57,918 nt of DNA from a virus, in IMG/VR virus record IMGVR_UViG_3300032799_000270, positions 1 to 57,918 of that record; one strand, written 5' to 3'. The notes under the pieces are model-generated. The model did not search any database and was not told the DNA's origin. It saw nothing but the letters and a program-made list of their open reading frames with translations. Shown here piece after piece: positions 21,963 through 29,060 of this stretch. A program made the translations under genes and the position numbers. The first letter of the stretch is position 1, and each line of letters opens with the position of its first letter.

Positions 21963-23769
21963 AAAGCAAAATCTCCAATCCGGCCACAATCTGAGTGGCC
22001 ATGGGCAGAATGCCTCCGCTCAGGTTTGGCACGTTGACGATGTACCGCAGGGTCTGCCCGCTCTGGATCTGAATGCCGCCGTCCAACCCGTATGCCTGCT
22101 GGCGGCTGCCGAGTCGTACTAGCACGTTGCCCAGGTGAATCGCGTAGGTCCGATTGACCTGGAGCCTCCACTGGATGTCCCCGTTGCCGTCCGCGAAGCC
22201 GGGACCCGTGTAATCATGGAACAGGGCGGTAATCAGCCCATCGTAGCCGGTGGGAACCCGGAAGTTGAAGATCTCCACGTCTCCCGAAATCGCCAGAGGG
22301 GTAGGGATGGCCCCAGTCGGCCGGCGCGAGATGAAATCCTTCGGCGCCCTCACGCTGTCGATGTCCACCCAGGTCTCCTGCTGGCAGCAGGTCCGCGCTC
22401 GCATAAACTGCTGCTCGCCCTTCAGTTGCTCCTGAAGGCAACGGTCGAACTGGTTCGGGACCAGAACCACCATGCGCCGGGAACCGGCCAGGGGGATGAC
22501 CGCGGGCGCCCCGGGAGGCCCGGCAATCGAAAACCAGTAGAAGCTACCGGCAACAGGAAAGCCTCCAATGAGCCCTGACATGCCCACGAGAAGCATCGGG
22601 TCCACCACATCCATGATGGGCGGCGAAAGGTAGTATATCGGCCCGCCTGGCGGATCGAAAGACGGGTTGGCCAATTCGTCGTGGAAGATCGTACCGGCGG
22701 CGATCGGACCGCCGCTGTAAGTTGCGAACAGGATGCGCGAGAGGGGTGTCAAACCATCGAGCGTCGTTTGCTCCACCCACCACAGATAGGTTTGCCCGCC
22801 CAGCGTGGAAGCGTGGATGCTCCCCGAGCGGGCCGTGCCCTCCGCATTCAGCCGCTGGGTCGGAACGGCTACTTGAGTGATGGCAGGATTCGGAGCCGTG
22901 TAAGGATCGACCACCAGCATCCCGCCGGTCCAGTACTGGTCCAGTTCGGAAGTTCCGTTTTCGACCGGGAACGGGAAGATCAGCATAGTTCCGACGCGGT
23001 CGGGAAAGCCGAAGGTCTGGTCCGAGATGAAGTTGTAGGTGTAGACCACCACTGGGGCGGTCATCACGCCGGCGGAACTGATCTGGCGGTAGTACACAAT
23101 CCGGGGCTTCTGGGGGCCGACTCGCGGCCGCTCGCTGTAGATCACATGCGCCGTGCCCGCCGGGTCCATGTAGATAGCTTCGAGGCAGCAGAGCTTGCTC
23201 TGCGGCAGAAGCACGTTGTCACTGACCACGATGGGGGCCAGAAAGCCCACGCCGTCGTGCCGGTAAAGCGTGATCTGCTGGCCTACAAAGAAGACGGGGG
23301 CTACTGTGGCAGCATAAATCCAATCCTCGGCCATCACGACATTACGATGGTAGCCGGCAATCTGCGGGGCCAGGGCTGCAAACGCATCGCAGTTGAACAA
23401 GAGCGGGCCGAGCGTGTTGGTAATGCAGTCGAAATCCCGCACGGCGGGGATATTCAAACCGGCAGTTTCGGGAGGCCCCCCAGGGTAGCAGATGCGGATT
23501 GTGTCTGCGTTAAGCCTGGCGGTTGCCACCAGCAAATTACCACCGCTGGGCATAGCCGCCACGTCCTGAGAAGCCCAGGTTAAACCGGCATCTGCGCTTC
23601 GGTACACTCGCAGATCAGCCGAGGCTTCGCCTGTTGCGATGAACCAACTGGCGTACCGCTCATTGCCTCTGATGTGAGGACCGGGATAGTTGCAGCTTTG
23701 CCCTCTGACATGGAACCAAGACGTGAAATCCACGCCAGCCAGAAACGGTCCTTGGGCAGTGTATGGCAT
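21949..23769 (-). CDS. Large propeller protein with shared C-terminal beta-domain
   Basis: 606 residues, no signal peptide. The N-terminal 450 residues look like a beta-propeller; YRSADAGLTWASQD is an Asp-box of the sialidase type. The last ~110 residues (FNFRVPTGYDGLITALFHD ... LRYIVNVPNL) clearly match the C-terminal half of the next gene, so a common virion-attachment domain is likely. The propeller may bind or cut host glycans. Starts right at the previous stop. Confidence 0.7.
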   Translation of the reverse strand: MPYTAQGPFLAGVDFTSWFHVRGQSCNYPGPHIRGNERYASWFIATGEASADLRVYRSADAGLTWASQDVAAMPSGGNLLVATARLNADTIRICYPGGPPETAGLNIPAVRDFDCITNTLGPLLFNCDAFAALAPQIAGYHRNVVMAEDWIYAATVAPVFFVGQQITLYRHDGVGFLAPIVVSDNVLLPQSKLCCLEAIYMDPAGTAHVIYSERPRVGPQKPRIVYYRQISSAGVMTAPVVVYTYNFISDQTFGFPDRVGTMLIFPFPVENGTSELDQYWTGGMLVVDPYTAPNPAITQVAVPTQRLNAEGTARSGSIHASTLGGQTYLWWVEQTTLDGLTPLSRILFATYSGGPIAAGTIFHDELANPSFDPPGGPIYYLSPPIMDVVDPMLLVGMSGLIGGFPVAGSFYWFSIAGPPGAPAVIPLAGSRRMVVLVPNQFDRCLQEQLKGEQQFMRARTCCQQETWVDIDSVRAPKDFISRRPTGAIPTPLAISGDVEIFNFRVPTGYDGLITALFHDYTGPGFADGNGDIQWRLQVNRTYAIHLGNVLVRLGSRQQAYGLDGGIQIQSGQTLRYIVNVPNLSGGILPMATQIVAGLEILLYARR

Positions 23770-24381
23770 TCAGGGCCTCGGGTAGAACCAGCCGTATATG
23801 GCGCACAGGATGCGCCCGTTCGGATCGAGCAAAGCGAAGTTGTTCACCCGTGCGATGTAGCGGATGGTCTCGTGGCTGTAGATCCGAATGCCTCCCCCGC
23901 TCAGCGAAGAGGGCGCCTGTAAATCACCCAGGCTGGTGAGGATCTGCCCGTAGTCGGGAGCATACCGCCGGGAAAGCTGGATGCGCCATTCGATGTCGCT
24001 TGAGCCTTCGACAAAACCAGCCCCAATGAAGCGGTTGACCATCCCCATAATCACGCCGTCGTACCCCATGGGAACCTGAAACCCCACAACTCCGGTATCG
24101 GTCGCCAAGGGGAAAACGGCAAGAGGCAGGGTGTTGATTTCCTGGTAGCGCCTGCCCTGTTGAGGCATCTTGACCCAGGGGGGTTCGTCGTCGGAATACT
24201 TCATCGACTCGGCCCTTCGGCACAGACCCGTAATCCCGCCACAGCATTGGATGTTGTACCAGATGGCCGTGTCCTGGGCCAGACAAGCATCGAAGTGGTT
24301 GCCCGGCTTGCCGTGGCACATCGGGAAACCGTGGCCCGCCGGGAAGGGCTGCGGAATTCGCAAGGTCCCGAGGTGTCTCAT
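23770..24381 (-). CDS. Virion protein sharing the attachment-like domain
   Basis: 203 residues. Residues ~86-203 (FQVPMGYDGVIMGMVNRF ... DIEWRIQLSRRY ... IRYIARVNNF) align with the end of the propeller protein. The N-terminal part has several Cys and His (CHGKPG, CCGGITGLCRR). Possibly the capsid-bound base to which the propeller homologue is related. ATGA start. Confidence 0.65.
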   Translation of the reverse strand: MRHLGTLRIPQPFPAGHGFPMCHGKPGNHFDACLAQDTAIWYNIQCCGGITGLCRRAESMKYSDDEPPWVKMPQQGRRYQEINTLPLAVFPLATDTGVVGFQVPMGYDGVIMGMVNRFIGAGFVEGSSDIEWRIQLSRRYAPDYGQILTSLGDLQAPSSLSGGGIRIYSHETIRYIARVNNFALLDPNGRILCAIYGWFYPRP

Positions 24382-24917
24382 TGCTTGTAGACCTCGCAGG
24401 GTTCGGCCGTAAAGATGATGAGCTGGGGCCGGATCGCCACGGCCGCCGTGTTAGCGATGTCCACCGCCAGCAGGCCCGGTTCCAAGATGAGTCTCGGCTG
24501 GGTCAGGAGATGCGGCAGCATGGCATTGCGTTGATCGGTGAGAGTAGCTTGCAGGCTGCTGAAGGCCGTCCCTTGCACGAAGTCGCTGAAGAACGGGATT
24601 CCGTTGCACGTGTCGGTGATCTGGAGCCACACGTCGTTGGCCGCGATCTGGGCGAACGGGGCTACCAGCCCGAAGCGGTTGCAGAGCAAGGCCCACACGT
24701 AGGACCGGGGCGTGACCCGAAGCTGATATTCCAAGGTCCGGTAGGCCGCGATGGTCGAGTTCTCGTCGTCGGGGATGACGTACCACTTGGGCCGGTACGT
24801 GTTGGCCCGCCTGAGCACGTCCAGGGCTCCTAAGGCGCTCGCCATGTAGTAGCCCGGACGATAGCGGATCGCCGGATTCAGCGTGAAGGCGTCGATGATG
24901 GAAGGCAGTCCGTTCAT
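24378..24917 (-). CDS. Putative capsid-module protein
   Basis: 179 residues, beta-rich. PRLILEPGLLAVDIANTA followed by a strand (QLIIFTAEPC) resembles the corresponding segment of the 24928-25794 protein (ERFITPAGLLAMDLYTVA then a strand). It is probably a single-domain member of the same family. AGGAGAAAACC precedes the ATG. Confidence 0.6.
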   Translation of the reverse strand: MNGLPSIIDAFTLNPAIRYRPGYYMASALGALDVLRRANTYRPKWYVIPDDENSTIAAYRTLEYQLRVTPRSYVWALLCNRFGLVAPFAQIAANDVWLQITDTCNGIPFFSDFVQGTAFSSLQATLTDQRNAMLPHLLTQPRLILEPGLLAVDIANTAAVAIRPQLIIFTAEPCEVYKQ

Positions 24918-24927
24918 GGTTTTCTCC

Positions 24928-25794
24928 TCACACCGTCTCTTGCCGGCGGATGCCGTGGAAACAGATCTGATAGGTGGACGGCAGCAACGGGGCTGTCAAC
25001 AGGCTGGTGACTTCAAAGCGGATGAACGTCTGGCGCCGGTAAAGCACCGAAGGAACCGGGAACACCGGGTTGTAGAAGTGGACCAGACCCGAGGCCGCGT
25101 CGTTCAGGTAAACGTCCAGTACCGGAGCGTTCGACAACTGCTTCCCCCGCTCATCGAAGAGTTGCAGCTTCACTTCAGAGTCCGGTACCGCATTGGTCGG
25201 CACTCCGGCCTGCGCCGTCCGAATGATCGTGATGCGCTGAAGCTCAAAGTCGCAACCTTCGGTTATCGGGAACGAGAACTTGCGGGGTTCGGCATCCGTG
25301 CCGGCCCAAGTCACGTTGAACGCCTGAACGTAACTGAACGGTCGCTCGATATACTTGTACTCGCTTTTCCCCGGATATGCGATCTCTCCCCCGGGAGGTT
25401 GCAGGTAGCGCCTCACCCCCTGAAAAGCGATCTGCGCAAAGAAAATGGTGACCATGCCCGCGACCCGGTTAGCTCTGGCCACCGTGTACAGATCCATGGC
25501 CAGCAAGCCGGCCGGCGTTATGAACCGCTCCGGGGCGATGGGGTAGGTTCGGGGCATGACGAAGCCGGCATTGGCCCCAGTCAAGGGAACCACGCTGGCG
25601 CGGAACTGAACCCGGGCCGCCAGTTTGTCGGCTCCCATGATCTGACGCAACGCGAAACCCGCGTCATTGTCGGCTACTCGGGTGTCGATGTTCGAGTAGC
25701 TCGCTCCATCGGTGAGCGCGTCCCCGTCGTAGACGTGCATGTAGGGCAGGTCGTAGTAGCCCGCAGGCGTTTGGTACTCGGCTAGTTGGAACAT
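24928..25794 (-). CDS. Tandem beta-domain protein, candidate double jelly-roll capsid protein
   Basis: 288 residues that appear to be two related beta-domains. The first ends IAFQGVRRY near residue 125 and the second ends ICFHGIRRQ at the C-terminus. Each has an xDFxxxR-like opening and a late P-rich strand (YPIAPERFITPAGLLAMDL; YNPVFPVPSVLYRRQTFIRFEV). The 25822-26250 gene is a one-domain version ending VLRGAKRYRL. Tandem related beta-barrels are the architecture of double jelly-roll capsid proteins in the PRD1-adenovirus lineage. The fold is my inference from repeats, not shown. Confidence 0.6.
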   Translation of the reverse strand: MFQLAEYQTPAGYYDLPYMHVYDGDALTDGASYSNIDTRVADNDAGFALRQIMGADKLAARVQFRASVVPLTGANAGFVMPRTYPIAPERFITPAGLLAMDLYTVARANRVAGMVTIFFAQIAFQGVRRYLQPPGGEIAYPGKSEYKYIERPFSYVQAFNVTWAGTDAEPRKFSFPITEGCDFELQRITIIRTAQAGVPTNAVPDSEVKLQLFDERGKQLSNAPVLDVYLNDAASGLVHFYNPVFPVPSVLYRRQTFIRFEVTSLLTAPLLPSTYQICFHGIRRQETV

Positions 25795-25821
25795 GGCAGC
25801 GTCCTTTCTCTGCCCGGCCGA

Positions 25822-26250
25822 CTAGCGCCGCGCCGCCGGCAACCGATACCGCTTGGCTCCGCGCAGAACGATCTGCACCGTGTTCGGAGCCGCCGACAGT
25901 TCGTTGATCTCGATGCCAATTCGGGAGCCTGCCGGCATGAGCAACTCGGGGAAGATCGGATACGGGTACGGAACCGTCCCCGACAGCAGGTTGGCCGACA
26001 GCATGAAGCCCGAACTCAGGTAGTAGCCTTGGCTGTCGTTGAACCGGAACGAAAACGCTCCGGTGGCCTGGCTGAGAATCACGGCCCGCCACACGAAGTC
26101 GCTATCGGTGTGGATCGGGACCGACTGATCTCTCAGGATCTGGGACGCCAGCAGGTTCACGTCGTACACGTAGTCGAAGCTGACATCCACGAAACCCAGT
26201 GGGAACTCGGGAACCAGTCCATTTTGAACCGGCGTTGCGTAGGGGTTCAT
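25822..26250 (-). CDS. Single beta-domain protein, capsid-family candidate
   Basis: 142 residues. SDFVWRAVILSQ, YPIFPELLMPAGSRIGIEI and TVQIVLRGAKRYRL match each half of the 24928-25794 protein in order and spacing. It is probably a penton, minor or second capsid protein. A strong AAAAGGAGGG site precedes the ATG, and two large hairpins lie upstream, separating it from the 26420-27061 gene. Confidence 0.65.
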   Translation of the reverse strand: MNPYATPVQNGLVPEFPLGFVDVSFDYVYDVNLLASQILRDQSVPIHTDSDFVWRAVILSQATGAFSFRFNDSQGYYLSSGFMLSANLLSGTVPYPYPIFPELLMPAGSRIGIEINELSAAPNTVQIVLRGAKRYRLPAARR

Positions 26251-26306
26251 CGGAACCCTCCTTTTCTCCCGCCCCGGTCATGCAGGCGGGTTTAGCCTCA
26301 AACGGA

Positions 26307-26386
26307 GGGCTGGCGGGGGCCCGGAGACCGGAGGCCCCCGTTTCCTGCCAGCCCCGATCCCGGCCCACCCCTGCCGATGGGCCGGG
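26307..26386 (-). terminator. Pair of long GC hairpins between capsid-module genes
   Basis: One stem has outer arms GGGCTGGC/GCCAGCCC and inner arms GGGGGCC/GGCCCCC (26307-26354). The second has 9-bp arms CCCGGCCCA/TGGGCCGGG (26359-26386). They follow the 26420-27061 gene. Such structures usually attenuate transcription or protect RNA 3' ends, raising the upstream product relative to downstream ones. Confidence 0.6.
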
Positions 26387-26419
26387 AAACTCGCTAGAGC
26401 AGATCCAGCCGGATCAGCT

Positions 26420-27061
26420 CTACATCACTGGACGAGCGTGCAGACCGTCGAGCAGGCACATCAGACAGAACGTGCCCGTCACGGTGTAAGGCCCGCCCGT
26501 CAACTGGGCGTAGAACTCGCCCTGGTTCTCGATCACGAGCGGGATCGCCAACTTGTGCATCGAGCTGCGATCCGCTACGCCGTTGGTGTAGGCCCCCAAG
26601 GCCGCAGCGTTGGCGTTGATGTTGACGAACCCGCCGCCGGCACTGTAGTACCAGATGGGGCCGCGGTTGTAGCACTTCTGGCCGAGGAAGAACTCGAAGC
26701 AGAAGTTGGTGAGCGCGTTGCCCACGATCGCCAACAGATCCGCGATCAGCATGTCCTCGTTCCAGTAGAGCCGAATACCCAGCACGGAGTGAGCCTCTGG
26801 AGCGGGGAGCCGCCTGGACTGCGTGAGGTTGGTTTGTCCCAGGGTCTTGCCCGAAGCTGGTCCTACGGCCGTGAACAGCGCCGTGTTGGCCTGCGTGATC
26901 GGAACCGCGCCCAGGAAAAAGGTGTCGTACAAGGGCTCGTTTTGAACATCCAACTTGCCCTGTACGTAGGTTTCACCCTGGAACGCATCCAGGATGGTCA
27001 TGTCCTGCGGGCTGAGAATCTGGCTCAGCGCCGCTCGTCTTGCCTGACTGATCTTTGCCAC
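26420..27061 (-). CDS. Candidate major virion protein
   Basis: 213 residues without a signal peptide or long helix. A helical N-terminal arm (MAKISQARRAALSQILSPQD) precedes a mixed fold with HKLAIPLVIENQGEFYAQL and GTFCLMCLLDGLHARP. Its own strong site (GGAGATTTGAA before GTG) and the hairpin pair after it suggest high expression, as for a major capsid protein. I cannot match it to HK97. Confidence 0.55.
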   Translation of the reverse strand: MAKISQARRAALSQILSPQDMTILDAFQGETYVQGKLDVQNEPLYDTFFLGAVPITQANTALFTAVGPASGKTLGQTNLTQSRRLPAPEAHSVLGIRLYWNEDMLIADLLAIVGNALTNFCFEFFLGQKCYNRGPIWYYSAGGGFVNINANAAALGAYTNGVADRSSMHKLAIPLVIENQGEFYAQLTGGPYTVTGTFCLMCLLDGLHARPVM

Positions 27062-27175
27062 TTCAAATCTCCAGTTCTCGAAGGGGCCGCACTGCCTTTA
27101 CGTTCCAGGACCTGTACGTCCCCCTCCGTTCGACTTCTCAACGGTTTCAGGTGCTCTGATGTCCGGTAGCCCGGC

Positions 27176-28042
27176 TCAGTAGCCCCCGTAAGCCCTTGCC
27201 AATCCCGACATGGCCACTGGCGCTGCCACCGGCAGAGCCCTCAGCGGGTTCTCGGGGATCGACCAGTCCGCGTTCATGATCCCGGCCAGCCCGACCTGGC
27301 GGGCGATGGCGGGCAGGAAGGCGTTCAACGCCACCGAGCCGGTTTGGATGAGTCCTCCAAAAAGGACTGCATCTGCCACCGTCTGGTCCTTGACCACAGC
27401 CCGGGCGATCATCTGCGCGACGAACGCCGAAGCTCCGGTTGCGACAGTCCGCATCAGGTTGCCCTGCACGAACTGCCCCGGGATCAGGGTCGGGATGAAC
27501 TTGGCCGCAGCCATGCCGGCCATACCGGCGACAATGGCCTTGGCCATCCCCGCGCCCCGAAGCCCGAAAGCCCCCGGGTTGCGCCGCCGTGCGACACTGC
27601 GCCGGCGGTGTGAAGTCCTGCGATTGCGCCTGCGGGGAGCCGTCACCACTACACGGGTAGCGTTACGACGCCGCCGACGAGGATTGGCCGCTCGTGCGGT
27701 CTTCTTTCTGCGTCTCTTCTTCACTGCACTCCTCCTTGGATTGACGGCTCCCAGAGTGACCAACAGAGCCGGATTGAGTTGCCGTCTCTTGCGTGCCGGA
27801 GCTTTCCGGCGCCGAGCGCGGACCTTGCGGCGCGGGTTGACACTGGCCTTGGGGCTCACCCGACGACGGACGACTTTCGCCTTCCTTCGCCGATGAGCCT
27901 TCAGGGCCGCTTTCTGTCGCTTCGAGCCGAAAAACCTGATCTGCTTGGCGGTCATCCGGCGCCGGTGCCCAGGATTCTGCTTCCTCTTGCGACTCCGGCG
28001 CTGCGGATTGGCGACCAAGCGTCTCACCCTTGTGACGACCAC
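27176..28042 (-). CDS. Arg/Lys-rich protein with hydrophobic C-terminus
   Basis: 288 residues. The first ~170 are extremely basic with NPRRR-type repeats, and MTAKQIRFFGSKRQKAALK is a recognisable block of this family. The last ~120 are hydrophobic (AIVAGMAGMAAAKFIPTLIPG). It probably condenses or tethers DNA at a membrane or capsid inner face. It shares WSIPENP with the 34115-34591 protein, where 21 bp of DNA match. GTG 28042 has AAGGAGAG upstream. Confidence 0.65.
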   Translation of the reverse strand: MVVTRVRRLVANPQRRSRKRKQNPGHRRRMTAKQIRFFGSKRQKAALKAHRRRKAKVVRRRVSPKASVNPRRKVRARRRKAPARKRRQLNPALLVTLGAVNPRRSAVKKRRRKKTARAANPRRRRRNATRVVVTAPRRRNRRTSHRRRSVARRRNPGAFGLRGAGMAKAIVAGMAGMAAAKFIPTLIPGQFVQGNLMRTVATGASAFVAQMIARAVVKDQTVADAVLFGGLIQTGSVALNAFLPAIARQVGLAGIMNADWSIPENPLRALPVAAPVAMSGLARAYGGY

Positions 28043-28125
28043 TTTGCACTCTCCTTCCCCCTGAAACATCCAGGGGCTCGTCTTCACCCTGGTTGCCCAG
28101 GGGGAAATCTTTCTGGCCGAAAGCA

Positions 28126-28173
28126 AAAGGGGGCTGCCAGAGACGGATTACTCCATCCCCGACAGCCCCCTTT
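28126..28173. terminator. Bidirectional terminator-like hairpin
   Basis: Perfect 11-bp arms AAAGGGGGCTG and CAGCCCCCTTT around a 26-base loop, with U-runs on either strand, followed by a small CGAAAG-gctg-CTTTCG stem. It lies in the gap beside the inserted HNH gene and may limit read-through or process the long transcript. Confidence 0.6.
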
Positions 28174-28379
28174 CGAAAGGCTGCTTTCGGCTTCCTCACC
28201 CCCCGGCCGCGAACCGGAGGGCTCATCAGAACGCTATGAAAAGATCGTGCCTTTCAACTCGAAAAGGCGTATACTGCTACTGGGGATAGGCCACGGGAAT
28301 CTAGACCCGTCGGCTGACTTCCGGTCGCTCCGAAGCCGGGTCCCCATTTATCAAATTCGGAGGCCACGCGGAGGTGGCC

Positions 28380-29060
28380 ATGTACGACAAAATCTGTCCT
28401 TGGTGTTCTGCCTCGTTCCGAACAAACCGTAGGTGGAGGATATACTGCTCCAAACGGTGTTCGCTGGTGCATCGGAACACCAAACCGAGAGAACAGGTCT
28501 TCGTAACGAAACAGTGTCCGGAGTGCCAAAAAACGTTCGAATCCAGAAGATGTCTGCGCCTCACCTTCTGCTGCCGAAAGTGTGCAAGGGATTATCACGG
28601 TTTCCACAACCGTCTGCCCGTTGCAATTCGTCTCTATAGAAGAATCCAGAAAACTGAAATCGGCTGTTGGAACTTCATGGGATACAGAGATCAAGCCGGG
28701 TACGGTCGCATCGTTTGTGGAGGAAAGTTGAGACCCGCACATCGCGTTTCCTACGAACTCCAGTACGGTGTTATCCCCCAAGGCTTGGAGATTAACCATC
28801 TCTGCAAAAATAGAGCTTGCGTGAACCCTGAGCATTTGGAAGCCGTGACTCATCGGGAAAACGTCCAGTATTCCAAGGGAACTACCGCAACACGTTGGGG
28901 TTGTGGTCATGAAAGAACCGAAGCGAACACGATGCGAAGAAGAACCGGAATCGAGCAATGCCGAATGTGTCTTCGCCGCCAAGCTAGGCAGTCCTACTGG
29001 AGACATGCAGAAAAACGCCGCCAAGCAGTTAAGTCCCACTACCATAGCGTCAATCAATAA
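28380..29060 (+). CDS. HNH homing endonuclease
   Basis: 226 residues on the strand opposite the surrounding operon. N-terminal zinc fingers (CPWCSASFRTNRRWRIYCSKRC; CPECQKTFESRRCLRLTFCCRKC) are followed by an HNH core (GCWNFMGYRDQAGYGRI, AHRVSYELQYG, GLEINHLCKNRACVNPEHLEAVTHREN) typical of free-standing homing endonucleases. It would cut an allele lacking the gene and promote its own copying. Start ATG 28380 has GGAGG upstream. Its end overlaps the 29050 gene by 11 bp. An independent invader. Confidence 0.85.
   Translation: MYDKICPWCSASFRTNRRWRIYCSKRCSLVHRNTKPREQVFVTKQCPECQKTFESRRCLRLTFCCRKCARDYHGFHNRLPVAIRLYRRIQKTEIGCWNFMGYRDQAGYGRIVCGGKLRPAHRVSYELQYGVIPQGLEINHLCKNRACVNPEHLEAVTHRENVQYSKGTTATRWGCGHERTEANTMRRRTGIEQCRMCLRRQARQSYWRHAEKRRQAVKSHYHSVNQ

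Noticed and set aside
27663-28226. Long open frame rich in S, E, G and Q overlapping the basic protein gene
   Set aside because: It is the shadow of the Arg/Lys-rich frame; it has no ribosome site and the basic frame has recognisable family sequence.
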